Positions 10,733 to 22,223 of a DNA stretch of 64,000 bases are shown piece by piece (positions within the stretch are counted from its first letter, which is position 1; the number at the start of each line of letters is the position of its first letter). The notes beneath the pieces are model-generated. The model ran no database searches. It was given only the letters and a program-made list of their open reading frames with translations, and was not told the DNA's origin. The stretch is from Oidiodendron maius Zn. Lineage: Eukaryota; Ascomycota; Leotiomycetes; Myxotrichaceae. The stretch lies in contig KN832876.1 in NCBI GenBank assembly GCA_000827325.1, forward strand, positions 930,001-994,000, read 5' to 3'. Made by a program: the position numbers and the translations under genes.

Positions 10733-13079
10733 TTTGCGGCGGTCCACCAGTATTATAGCACCAGGATTTGCCCTACTATCGATTTTAAGATCCTTAAATC
10801 GATCTATAGTACTGATTTAAGTTAGATTGCCTAAACAGTATGTTCCTAGCTTGCTATAATAATACAAGCTACCTCACTATAGCTTACCTTTAGAGCTACC
10901 TATATCGATAAACCTTGATATCGATAAACCTTAAGCAGTCTATTATTAAGGTATACTAGCTCTACTCCTTTATACTCTTATAACCCAAGTTTACCTTATA
11001 ACTATTGTAGGAATAGTAGGATTCTATTGACTAGGTTGTCTCTTACCTTCCTTGACTATAGAGCTTGTAATCTATTGTTCTTACTAACTGGTTCAACAAG
11101 TATATAAATCCTATTATAGCTATATAAACACTATAATTAAGCCTACTTGATTTAAAGAAATACTATAAATCCTAGTTAGAAAAGGAAAGTATAGGCTATA
11201 GAGACTAAAACAATCCAGATATAATAGAACCTGATACTGAATTAAGCTCCTCTCTTATAAGTCTTACTATCTTAACTCTAATACCTTCAAATATACTATA
11301 AAGCTTAAATCAGAATCCTCTAGTTAGTATAACAGGTAATAGAAGCAATTCTTAAAATACCCTACTACCTAATATTACTTTCTCTAAGCAGTAATTTGAA
11401 ACAGTATTAGATTGAATTCTAGATTATATCTTGGTCTATAGAGCTCCTTCTTAACCTACTCTAAATATATACTAAGCTAAATACCTACTAGAGAAGAGAT
11501 TCCAACTATAGGACCTTGGATTTTTTAATCTATTACCTTAAGATACTACTAAACTATCTTTATCTATAGATAATAAAACTATATACTATAATATATTTAG
11601 TTTTATAGTATAGGTATAAGTCAAGTTGTAGGGTATAATAAGTAGGCCTTAGGAGAGCAGAAACCTTACTATAAAGCTAGACTAATATCTTAAAGGTAAA
11701 GCTAAGCTATAGTATACTAATAAGATTTTAGTTGCTATATATATAGGACTTAAGACTAGTATTGATATATAGTACTTGGAACTTAAGGCTAGATTCTATA
11801 AGGTATTAGATACTACCCTTAAAAGACTTAAATTGCTTTAATTTATAATTTAAGATATAAGAGTATAAAAGGATCCTAAAGAATTTGTATAGACAATAAT
11901 TATTATAGTATAGAATACTAGTACTACCCTTATAGAATATACTTAAATCCTTTTAGCTTATAAGTATTTTAATACTCTATTATAGGCTATCCTTACTTTA
12001 CCTACTAAAGCTATATAGCTAACAGATTTTATAAAGCAACTTATAGTAGCAAAAGCTATTTAGTTTAAACTCTACTTACCTTAAGCCTATATTAGTAAGT
12101 ATAACTTCTTATCTAATAGTATATACTTTAGATAACTGGTATTTCTAGCTAATCGTTCTCTATACTAAAGCTAGCACTAGCTATTTCAACCCTATTACTA
12201 TACTCCTTAATAGTATAAACCCTCTATATATAAGTATTTGAAGCTATAAGTATAGTATTTTAAATGCTTTACTAATAATAAACCTAAGGAGGATAAATTA
12301 TTATCCTAGTATAAGCCCTAGCTAGGTCACTAACTATATCAAGTATTATTCCCTAAGCTATAGAATAAGGCTATAAGGGTATATAATATAGATATTCCTT
12401 AAGAATTTAAGTAAGGCCTCTACTATAAAGACAAGCAGGACTCTATATATAAAGTATATTTCAAGGATATAAAGGAATACCTAGTCTATAAGGACTAAGG
12501 TAACTAGAACTAACAACTATAAAAGGAATCAGGCTCTAATACTCTCTTTATTAACTCTATCTATTATACTCTTTCTAAGAGTAGATATAGTATAAATACT
12601 AAGAAAGTTTATTTTCTTAATAAAAAATCAGGTCTAAAGGGGGTAGCTAGAACCTTTAAATTTAGGTATAATCCTTATTTAAATCTATTGCTAGTAAGTA
12701 TAGCCTCTAATACCTCCTACTAAAACCTTAATAGTAGCTAACTCTCTATTACTAATAGGTCTATCTATTATATAGTATATAACTAAAGGTTCCTCTTTAA
12801 GAATAAGCTTTATAAGTATATTTAAGCATTTTATAAATATAGCTATTCTCTAAATCTGAAATCTATAACAACCTTATTAATAGAAGCAAAGGCTAGCTTA
12901 TTATCAGAGGATTTTAAGCTAAATACCTTCTAGTATAGTATATAGATAGTCTTATTAACTGTACTAGTAAGCCAAGTATTACTAGATTATATATTTAGGG
13001 GATAGTAGTATACCTAAATACTACTTAAGTTAGATAGTCTATAGAATAAGACTAAGATAGTTTATATAGATACTAGATA

Positions 13080-13332
13080 TAGAATATTATTGATTGACTA
13101 TAAGTTCCTTAAGGAGTTTATATCTATAGTATTAATTAGTATAATACCTACTCTAATAACTATTAGAGGTATTAGTAATAAGCAATATAATACTAATCAA
13201 TTTATAATACTTGATTTTTATCTCCTAACTATATCTTATCTAGTTATATATTTCAAAAGGGAGATCTATATTATTAATAAGCTTAATATAAATACTTTGC
13301 TTAGCCTTAATATTATAGGATCTAAGGGTTAA
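13080..13332 (+). pseudogene. Retroviral-type aspartic protease remnant
   Basis: An open stretch of about 80 codons inside the RIP block resembles Ty3/gypsy aspartic protease with mutated residues: DYKFLKEF, then TIRGISN, then LNINTLLSLNIIGSKG, the last matching the family's ...N.LLGNDIIGPEG block. The catalytic Asp-Thr/Ser-Gly is not readable. It is open only because RIP removed many codons without making stops here; it is not a separate gene. Confidence 0.7.
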
Positions 13333-13800
13333 AATATTGACTTTAATATAGAAGTCTTAACTTTACTCTATTATTCTAGTATCAAAATCCCTTTAATAAC
13401 CTAAGTTAAAGACCCTAAGACTAAAACTCTAATATTTATAGTAAAGAGGGTTAAACTCCCCCTTTATTACTACTATATTATAAAATTTTTGGACTATAAG
13501 GGTAATCAGCTATAATAGTCTATAAGAGATCTGTTATATAAGCTAGTCTAGCAAGAATTATATACTAGCTTTATATATATTATTAATAGCTCCTATACTT
13601 TAGTACTTATTAAGAATAACTTAGATATAGAGCTTATAATTCTATAGTAGATACTCTTTAGCTATATCTTTAATCAAGATTATAATACTATAACATTTAT
13701 CTTAGAAGCTAATGTTTACTATCTAGCTTATATATCTAACAAAATATATTTATAGGTATAAACGCTTTATAAAAGTGCTTTGGTAGCAATAGTATTTATA

Positions 13801-13905
13801 GCTTCTCTAGTATAGATAGAATAGGATATCTAAGTAGAATCTTCTTTATCTATAGTATAGATAGTATAGGATATCTAAGCAGAATCTTCTCTACTATAAA
13901 AGTAG
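13801..13905 (+). repeat. 45-bp direct duplication in the retrotransposon
   Basis: The string around GGATATCTAAG followed by AGAATCTTCT occurs from about 13,824 and again from about 13,869, a 45-bp period. This is a multiple of three, so it may reflect a repeated peptide in the original polyprotein. Confidence 0.6.
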
Positions 13906-14299
13906 CAGAATATCTATATAGAATTAATACTTCTAAATAGTATTACTATCTATAGTTTATTATTATAATATAAGGTACTAAACAAACTTGTCTTAGAATT
14001 CTTATTATTATAGTAATCTTATCTAGGTCAATTTATAAGGACTCTAAATTATAAAGAAATAATAATCCTATTAATTAAGAATTAGAAGCAAAAGTATAAG
14101 CCTAGATAAGCTTATATCTATCTAGTTAGTAAGGAGGACTATATAGTTATTAATAGGATTTTTAATAATTTGTATACCTAAGGCTAACTATACTAGATAT
14201 TAGAATCTATACTGTTTACCTTCCTCTACTTTATTATCTAGAAGAATAATAACAATAACTATAAAAGGAAGGGTTATATTATTATTAATATATATATAC

Positions 14300-14780
14300 T
14301 TAATTAAATTACTCTCCCTGATATATATCCTATTCTATACTAAGCTAATATCCTTGCTACAATTATAGGTTATACTTACCTCTCTATAGTAGACTATATA
14401 TTATTTTTCTTCTAATAGAAAGTCAAGCTATCTAAGTAGTATAAATTAACTATTATAAGTTATTATAGCCAAGAAATATTCAACTATACTATAATAGATT
14501 ATTGAAACTTAGTAGTATATATATAAAGAATTATAGATATAATCCTTTAAGATTTTCGAAATTTTATATAAATATATATTAATAATATTATTATCTTCTT
14601 ATATACCTTTAAGGAATATATTACTTATCTTTAAATAGTCTTCTTAAAACTAGCTACTTACTCTATCTATTTAAGTATATAAAAGTCATTTCTATCCTAT
14701 CTATCAGTATAACTCCTAGACTAATAAGTTGATATATTAGGACTTACTACTGACTATAAGAAGCTATAAGCTATCTCTAA
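14300..14780 (+). pseudogene. Reverse transcriptase remnant with mutated YxDD box
   Basis: At 14575-14589 the codons TAT ATT AAT AAT ATT occupy the place of the reverse transcriptase catalytic box. They are followed by IIFLYTFKEYITYL and KLATYSIYLS, which match the residues after the box in fungal Ty3/gypsy elements (a 'DTFEEH...HL' type block). Both catalytic Asp codons therefore read Asn, a G-to-A change expected from RIP. Stops are frequent on either side. Confidence 0.75.
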
Positions 14781-15487
14781 ACTCTGTTTCCTTTAGTCTT
14801 TAAAGTAACTTAAGTACTACTTTAGTTTAATAGACTATCTTAGGTAATATATTCACTATTATATATAACTCTCTCTTATACTCTAAGCTTATAAATCTGT
14901 ATTCTATTAGATATTATACTAAAAAGGCTTTATTAAAGGTACTAAATATAAGTATAAAGTAAGTAGATAACTAATTAATAATCTGTCTTCTATTAAGCTT
15001 AAATTGTTTAAAGCTCTTTAAGAAGTATTTATATAGCTTTATCTTCTATACTATTTTAATCCTATAAAGTACCTCTATACTAATCTTAATGCTTTACTTT
15101 ATAGATTTAATATAATAGTATATTACTTAAGCTATAATCCACTAATCTAAAAATCGATTTAGCTAATCCTCTTTCTATTACAAGTCTTTAAGCTAGCTAA
15201 GATATATTACTAGCCTATAGAGCTAGAAATTATAGGACTCTACTAGATTATTAGTAAAATCTAATATATAGTAAAGGTAATAGTTTTGTCTACTATTATT
15301 TATATAGACTATATATTAGTACTTCAGATTACTATATAGTTATCTATAACTATAATATCCCTTATATAAATAAATACTTGATATATCTGCTCCTTAGAAT
15401 ACCTTTTAAGATTTTGTCTTGAAATCTACTATAAGTCTAGATAACAGAATATTATTCCTGATATACTATTATAGCTTGAAGTATAAG

Positions 15488-15637
15488 AGGAATCACTATC
15501 TTATAATCTAGTATTGACTAGTATTTCGGATCCTCTATAGGAATCGCTCTACTATAACCTAGTATATACTAGTATTTTGGATCTATTATAGGAATTATTT
15601 TACTATAACCTAGTATTGACTAGTATTCCAGATCCCT
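15488..15637 (+). repeat. Three tandem 51-bp repeats in the retrotransposon
   Basis: Units start at 15,488, 15,539 and 15,590. Each begins AGGAAT and contains CTAGTAT...ACTAGTATT followed by GGATC or AGATC. The period of 51 bp equals 17 codons, so the parent polyprotein probably carried a short repeated peptide between reverse transcriptase/RNase H and integrase. Confidence 0.75.
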
Positions 15638-16099
15638 TACCTAGTATACTAATAGCTAGCTTGAATTTCAACCCTAGTATTAAACTGGTATATCTAGTAT
15701 TAATTATCTAAATTAACCTAAGCTTCCTTATCTAACTCAAGAATATCTACTATAGCAATATATAATACTCTTGAATTCTAGAAATCCTTTAAGCAAATTC
15801 CTACCTTTGTAAGGATAATCAGACCTAGCTTCCATTTATCGAGTATAATAGTATTATATATACTAAGCTAGACTAGCTATACTAGTATAAACAGCCAGTT
15901 ATCCTAAACTCCTTCTAAGGATAACTCTTTAATTATACCTATAACCAACTTGGGTATTTAGACTATAATAGGATATATAAAAGGCTTTCTATAAAATTCT
16001 ATGTTTTTAATATCAGTAAGGCTTTATATAAATATTTATAGTATTACTACCTATACTAGGTTATAAGAACCCTATACTATAAACCTTATAGCTTTCTAT

Positions 16100-17253
16100 A
16101 GCCTATCCTTATACTACTATATCTATTCTATACTATCACTATTGATTTTATCCTTACCTTCCTAAAATCAATTAATAGATATAACTATATTATAAGTATT
16201 ACTAATAAGTTCTCTAAAGCAATAACTATTATTCCTAGCTACTCTACCTAGAAGGGTTCCTAGTAAAGGTAGATACTTATTAACCAATTATTATTATTGC
16301 TCTAGAGGATACCTATAGCTATAATCTCAGATAGAGATAGCAAGTTTACTAGCAAGCTTTAGTAAACTATCTTTTATAAACTAGACACTAAGCTGCTCTT
16401 CTCTACTGCTTACTACCCCTAGATAGATAGCATCTCTAAGCAGATAAACTAGACAGTTGAAATAGCGTTATAATACTACCTAGCAACATTGAATAATATA
16501 TATAAATGGCCAGAAGCATTACTGTATATTTGTACAGCTCTTAGCAACTCGACTTCATGTGGTACTGGTTTACCTGCTATAACGGTGCTATATAGTTTTA
16601 GAATCAGGGAACTACTTGATATTGTAGTAGATTACCTTATTGACATCGGCGAAGAGCTAGATATTCCTTAGCCGCAGCCAGTCTATGCTATTGAACCATC
16701 GCCTAGTGCTAAGTACCAGCCAGCATGTATTGATATGTATGATGCAATCAAACTCGCGGCTATATGGATGAAACGCAACTACAACCAAGGATACAAACCA
16801 ATGTTTTTCAATCCAGGAGAATTTATCCTTTTGCAATTGTACTATGGTTACAACTTACCTGGCCTAAAACAGAACCACAAATTACAGCAGTAATTCGCCG
16901 GTCTGTATCAAGTCCTTGAGCGAGTCGGGCGGTTGGTGTACAGAATCCAATTGCCACCCACGTTATGTATACACCCAGTTGTCAGCGTCGTGCATCTAGA
17001 ACCAGCTCCAGCTCCAGACAAGGATCCATTCGAGAGGAACTTTGGCTTGGTCAACCCACATGAGTGCATTCCTGAAAGCATACTGTGAAAGAGGATCTTG
17101 AAGCGTATGTATGGCAGCGAGGAGGTTGAGTATCTTGTTAGATTTCAAGGACTCTCGGCGGAACATGACCAGTGGATCAAGAGCAGGAAGTTGGTATTGC
17201 CATTCATCGATGGATTTGAAAAGGACTTGCAGGAAGGGCTTGCAGAGCAATGA
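16100..17253 (+). pseudogene. Integrase core and chromodomain-like 3' end of pol
   Basis: From about 16,142 the translation reads as an integrase core: NKFSKAITIIP, then IISDRDSKF at about 16,320, which keeps the second catalytic Asp, then STAYYP and NQTVEIAL. From about 16,490 base composition is normal and the pol C-terminus is clear: DAIKLAAIWMKRNYNQGYKP, FAGLYQVLERVGRLVYRIQL, HPVVSVVHLEPAP, and the chromodomain-like EEVEYLVRFQGLSAEHDQWI. Stops interrupt it at 16669-16671, 16891-16893 and 17086-17088, and it ends at 17251-17253. It is therefore dead even outside the RIP block. Confidence 0.85.
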
Positions 17254-17302
17254 AGACAGGTATCTCTAGAATGGGACCTCTGAAGCTTTGGGACAAAGCA
17301 TT

Positions 17303-17323
17303 TTTAAAAAAAGCCGGGCAAGC
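17303..17323 (+). other. Probable polypurine tract
   Basis: A purine-rich run (AAAAAAAGCCGGGCAAGC) lies immediately before the 3' LTR, where the plus-strand primer of an LTR element is expected. Confidence 0.5.
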
Positions 17324-17442
17324 TGTTGCAGGCTCGACTACTGTGTTTGTACTTAGCTTATATTAGTCAGCCCGAGTGGGATATTATCCCACCAAAAACC
17401 AAGCTAAATACAACAACTTATCAAGATTCCACATTTCTCACA
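17324..17442 (+). repeat. 3' LTR, 119 bp
   Basis: Begins TGTTGCAGG and ends TTTCTCACA, followed by the GTTGG target duplication at 17443-17447. Base-by-base reading shows no difference from the 5' LTR, which suggests a recent insertion or later homogenisation. Confidence 0.95.
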
Positions 17443-17447
17443 GTTGG

Positions 17448-18476
17448 CAGTAGAATCACGTGACATATACTTTCTTGTGGTGGCGCGGGGTCCCTGCAAA
17501 ATGCAAGCGGCTCACTGGCCGGCTATTCACGGCAAGCCAGTGCCGTCGACGCCCATTATGCAAAGAGAGCCGGAACAGTGCCGAAACCCCCGCATCAGAT
17601 CATCACAGCTGCATGTTGTGGTTGACGTTGTCGCGACACCTCTGACATTGCACGTCCAGCAGCGACACTACAGTCTCTGGAGCTGCCGCCACTATCAGGC
17701 CGAGTCAATATTTTACGTATTACCCCAGCCAATATCCACTGATATGGGCAATATCCCCGACTGGCCCATATGGGGTTGATTAGTGGACGGTCTCGATCTC
17801 CAGCCGCGACTGAGAAATTTGCAAACGTCTCGACGTCTTATTTCCCTCGCCCGGATGGGCCGCAAAATTCGCCCCACGCCGGATTCTCCGAGGCCATGGT
17901 GCCTGTTTATGACTGGACCGGACTGCCGCTTCCATGCAACGATCACGACAAGGCGGCACCCGCCACACGAGCTAGAAAAATTCCGCTGCCTCTAGCGCTC
18001 GCATGGCGTGAAGCGACTAACGCATCTGTGACGCTGAGTGGCCTCAGGGCGAGGTAAGCCGCGGTCCTCAACCTTCTGGAAACTTTCCCTTCTGCGCAGG
18101 TGGCTTGTCGACGAGGAATGCGGCATGCCCCAAGTGGTAAGTGCCATCTCGGGCCTCTCCTCAATGCGTCGAATCGGCATGTGCTCCGCGCCCCAGACCA
18201 CGGCCCATAGCTGTCTCCATATGCGATGATGAGTGATGCCTTTGTCTCGGACCACGCAGGATGGCCTGCCCAAATGGACCTGGAGAGGAAGGGGAGCTAT
18301 GGGTAAGCACCTCGAACCGGCGTCTCGAATCTGGCAGGTTGCCCACCCGACACTGGGTTGTCCATATATATATAATCTCGGGCCCCCAGATGCTGCTGGG
18401 TTACGCCTGATTCCTCCTCCTACCTCCCAATCTTCCACCACCTGCACCAAAGCCCGCAACGAATACCAGGGCCATC
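17448..18476. promoter_or_regulatory. Intergenic region with TATA-like element before the AAAP permease
   Basis: About 1 kb between the retrotransposon and the permease start. A TATATATATATAA run at about 18365-18376 lies about 100 bp upstream of the ATG at 18477 and is a good TATA candidate. The retrotransposon sits about 1 kb upstream and may have cut or displaced distal control sequences. I recognise no gene in the rest. Confidence 0.45.
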
Positions 18477-20463
18477 ATGTCGACTCCTGCCAACTTTGCC
18501 TTAGACGGCGGCGATCCACGAGATCTCGACTTTGGTCCAGAGGGCGGCATGACCGCTTTCCGCATGCACCTCATGAACGATCCCAAAGTGAGCTTCGAAG
18601 AGTACCTTCACTACGCCTCCATCACTCGTGCGCAAGAGAAGGCCGAGTACGATGCGACGCCCAAGGAGAAGAAGACGGTCAAGGGCATGATCAAGAATCG
18701 CTTCCGCATCCATAACCCAGCTCCGCCGCCGTCGCCACCACAGGCCTCGACCGCCTCAGGAGACGAGAAATTCGCACTAAGCGACGACGAGAAGCACGCG
18801 GCAAACTCCGGGGCAAATCAGCCTATTCAGCTGCGTCACTATACCGATGCCTCTCAGGTATCTGATGAGGAGTGGAAGTTCCTGAGCCGTGGCATTCGCA
18901 CGGCTGGTTGGAGCACCTGCTTCTACCTAATCACCACGGATATTCTTGGGCCTTTCTCTACCCCGTATGTCGGCTTTGCAGATCTCATGTAGACCCTGAA
19001 CATGGCTAATGTTGTCTATAGGTGGGCATTCGCGCAAATGGGATATGGCCCCGGTATCGCGTTGTACACCGTCTTTGGAGGTTTAGCTTCGCTGTAAGGC
19101 CCGATTTTCAAAATTACGATTTTCACACTCATCTAACATTTTCGGCAGCTCTGGGTACTACATCTGGCGCATCTTCATGCAAATGGACTCCGACCGGTAC
19201 CCTCTCAGAGATTATGGCTCCGCCTTCTTCCGCGTGTATGGCCCAACTGCGCGCCACTGCGTCAACTTCCTCCAATCCCTCCAAATGATCCTGACTGTGG
19301 CTGCCCTCATTCTCGGACAAGGACAGTCAATTGCCCAAGTTTCTGCGGGCACGTCCCACCCTGTCTGCTTCGTCGTGTGCCTTCTGATCTTTGCTTTGAT
19401 CGGCATGGTCTTGGGCCAGATCCGAACTCTCCAGCGATTTGGTTGGCTGGCAAACTTCGCAGTCTGGATTAACCTTCTCTGCATCTTCATCTCGTAAGTC
19501 AATAAACTACAATTGAAGCGAATTTCATTAATTGACGTTATGCTTAGGATGGGTGTTGCGGCGAACTCGCCTCCCAACTTCGTGGCCACTCAGGCGTCTT
19601 TTGGCGATGCCTTCGGCCCTGGTCCCGTCCACACCTATGCTGGCCAGCCTCCGGCTGGCATGGCTAGCGGGGGTGAAGGTTTTGTTGCCTCGCTCAACGG
19701 TCTTAACCAAGCTGTCTACTCCTACGGAGGGGCCATGCTGTTCTTCAACTTCCTGTCCGAGATGCGTCAACCTTGGGATTTCTGGAAAGGCCTGATCTGT
19801 GCCCAGACATTCATCTACGTCGTCTATATGTTCTTCGGCATCTTTGTGTATAGCTACCAGGGCCAATACTCATTTAACCCAGTTATGCAAGGACTCTCAC
19901 CATATAACTACCAGACCGCCGCCAATATCTGCTACATTATCACGGGTCTTATTGCAGCTGCTCTGTACGGTAACATCGGCATCAAAGTCATCTATAACAA
20001 CGTCTTCCAAGAGCTCCTCGGTGCTCCCCCTCTTACCCTCAAGATGGGCAAGATCCTCTGGGTTGTCATGGTCCCGGCTTACTGGGCACTGGCGTTCATC
20101 ATTGCTGCTGCCATTCCCCAGTTCTCTTACATCTCCGGCCTCATCGGTGCTGTTTGTATCCTTTCTTTCACATACACCTTTCCAGCTCTCCTTCAGCTCG
20201 GTTTCCAGATCAAGAGGGATGCGATGCTCCCAGAGGAGTCCTTCGACCCTGTCACGCACACTTACACACGCCTGGATGGTGGACTGAGGAGATGGTCGAG
20301 AGGGTTCATGAAAAACTGGGCCCTTAACAGCTTTAACGTTATTTACTTTTTGGGCGCCCTGGCCACTTGTGCTCTGGGTACCTATTCCAGTGTGGAGGGT
20401 CTTATTAATGCCTTCAATGGTCAGAGCGTCGCGACCAGCTTCGGGTGCAAACCACCGGTATAA
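18477..20463 (+). CDS. AAAP-family neutral amino-acid transporter (Mtr-like)
   Basis: Four exons (18477-18964, 19022-19093, 19149-19493, 19548-20463) join in frame to 606 residues. An N-terminal soluble tail of about 140 residues, rich in Pro, Ala and charged residues, precedes about eleven membrane segments of the Aa_trans fold. Characteristic stretches include AFAQMGYGPGIALYTVFGG, NGLNQAVYSYGGAMLFFNFL and SEMRQPWDFWKGLICAQTF (the conserved 'F.SEM..P..F.K' region of fungal Mtr homologues), then GNIGIKVIYNNVFQ. The family imports neutral and aromatic amino acids across the plasma membrane by proton coupling. All splice sites are GT-AG and each junction restores a conserved codon. It stands alone, about 1 kb downstream of the retrotransposon. 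Confidence 0.9.
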
Positions 20464-21001
20464 GCTATGCCGCTTCGCTGCAGGGCAGGTAGGGGCCAAG
20501 GATGGTGATCTTTGAAAATATTTATACATAGATCACAGAATATAAATCAATAAAATCAATATACTCAAATTACTTACATCAATGCCCAATTATAAGCCAC
20601 TGCAGGTGTTCTTCTCTCAGTGAGAATACCAATCATGCCCGAAGCACATACTCTGATGGGGATTTATCGACCAAGCCCATTTTCAAGCAAGATAAAGCGT
20701 CTTCCTCCTTATAACTGCGCCCTAAAATCAATCCCTCTTTGCTTCATCGCCTAGGTGTCGTTGGTGAAGATAATTTAAGGTTGTGTGGCGCTTGATCCGG
20801 CGCGACCTTGGCACACGCATCAAAGTTGGGGGTGACTGCCAACTACCGAGATCGGACTTTGTCACCTTCTCGATGCATCTCAAGTGCCCTTGGCATTCTA
20901 GCCACGCGCTGATAGAATACGATTGGATGGAAAAATAAGGGCAGTTGCTGTCTCTTGTTGTGGATGGCTAACACTGTTGCTAATTCAGATTTGCTCTTTT
21001 C
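20464..21001. other. Intergenic gap after the AAAP permease
   Basis: This gap holds the permease 3' region. The missing N-terminal half of the downstream kinesin remnant is not found here: I see no P-loop-like coding sequence. Confidence 0.45.
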
Positions 21002-22132
21002 TCCAGCGAATATTGCGGCCATTGGAAGAGGTGCGGACAGTCTCCTCGCTCGCATTCCATCTACCGTATACGCGCAGCTAATAAGGCTAATCAAGATGTT
21101 CCAGATGGAGAGTTTTTCCTGGCTGACTTAGCAGGCAGTGAAGGGAGTCAAGTCTCAAAAGATCAGTCCATAGAAAGACTTGCCGAGACTAAAGACATCA
21201 ATACCTCTCTACCTGTTCTTAAAGATTGCATCCGAGGTCGCACACTCTGGGGATTACAGCAGATGGGGCCAAGTACTGCGACAAAGAAGGTCATCCATAT
21301 TCCTTGTCGCAGCAGTAAATTGACACAAGTGCTAAAACATATATTCGCAACGCAGAATGAGCAAGCCTGCAAGACTTTAGTCATTGCCTCTGTGGCACCA
21401 AGTATTGTCGATTCTGTGCATTCCAAGAATACCCTGCGGTTTGCGGAGATATTGAAGGTCCCGATCCCGAAGTCAAAGAACCAGAGAGATCCTCTCGACC
21501 CGCGCTGGTGGTCAAACACGAGGACGAAGGAATTGATTTCGGGAAATGTAAGACGAGGATATTCTTTTGTCTTCAACATGCTAACATTTTTCAGTCTGGA
21601 AGTCATCCAATCGACGGGGATATCTTAGTAGCAGACCTGAACGGCATTGCGCTATGTAAACTCAAGTAAAATGACTTCATCGCTCGCTGCCTTCAAACTC
21701 CCGGGGTCGATAAGCAGCAAGCCGTTGCGTTTTATCAGAAATTCTGGACGTCTTCAGATAGATTGCCGTCAGCGGACCGCAAAAGCCAGCTTAATTGAAG
21801 ATGTTGATATCCCACCTGTCCCAGCGAAGCAGAGGGACAAGACGCATTTCCAATCACGCATCAAGCCTGGCATGTTTGTACGCCTCAATCCAGGGGCTGT
21901 AAAATTTGAAGGCATTACTATGGCCATGGTCATGCCGTCAGCCACCGCAGAGGATTTCACGACGGAGGGAGATGAAAGGCGATATATATGTGCGATGTTA
22001 GGACCTAGCATAATGACTGATACATATGATTTGTTTGTAGCGAAACAGGATATTTACAGTGTGAGGGATATGGCCGGCGAGGTCTTGATGGAGTATGATA
22101 TGACAACGAGGTATTATTATATGGACCTCTGA
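21002..22132 (+). pseudogene. Kinesin motor gene remnant, 5' truncated
   Basis: The first readable block is SPRSHSIYRIRAANKANQDV, followed by the kinesin switch II region FFLADLAGSEGS, then INTSLPVLKDCIRG, HIPCRSSKLTQVLKH and HSKNTLRFAEILKVP, all standard motor-domain landmarks. The P-loop and the first part of the motor are absent. A GT-AG intron at 21548-21594 is still recognisable. After it come an in-frame TAA (21667-21669), a block NDFIARCLQTPGVDKQQAVA, and then a +1 frameshift before 21,796. The last frame (KPGMFVRLNPG ... GEVLMEYDMTTRYYYMDL) runs to the stop at 22132 and resembles the C-terminus of a filamentous-fungal kinesin-related protein. Loss of the ATP site plus stop and frameshift make it a pseudogene. 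Confidence 0.82.
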
Positions 22133-22223
22133 GAGCCTACAATATCTCACCCCACTCGATGACATATACTGTTACGTGAGAAAAGTCTTGCAGTATATAA
22201 ACTGCAATGCAGAATATTCTAGC

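Larger units (their letters stand above)
10720..16450. repeat. RIP-mutated AT-rich block inside the retrotransposon
   Basis: In 12,001-12,960 I count one CpG (12,154), five TpG and seventeen CpA, with TpA abundant throughout. This depletion of CpG and CpA/TpG in favour of TpA is the signature of RIP. The block begins right after the 5' LTR and ends at about 16,450-16,500, where CpG reappears. Gag should lie in the first 2 kb, but I could not read it reliably. Confidence 0.85.
10595..17442 (+). mobile_element. Ty3/gypsy chromodomain LTR retrotransposon, RIP-degraded
   Basis: A complete element of 6,848 bp with 119-bp LTRs at both ends, flanked by the 5-bp direct repeat GTTGG (10590-10594 and 17443-17447), a target-site duplication. 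Remnants occur in Ty3/gypsy order: protease about 13,080-13,330, reverse transcriptase about 14,300-14,750, integrase about 16,100-16,500, and a chromodomain-like end up to 17,253. From about 10,720 to 16,450 the sequence is extremely AT-rich and almost free of CpG, as expected from RIP. The 3' ~1 kb and both LTRs are of normal composition. All coding frames are broken, so the element cannot act on its own. A primer-binding site and a purine-rich tract are in the expected places. Confidence 0.93.

Noticed and set aside
13090-13332. 80-codon open frame in the RIP block as a gene
   Set aside because: It aligns to retroviral protease and sits in a mutated retrotransposon; it is a remnant.
10595-17442. 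CRISPR-like or tandem array explanation for the AT-rich block
   Set aside because: The block is a single retrotransposon body with LTRs, target duplication and pol remnants; no spaced direct repeats are present.
19897-20529. 210-codon open frame antisense to the AAAP permease
   Set aside because: Same reason: antisense shadow of a well-supported spliced gene.
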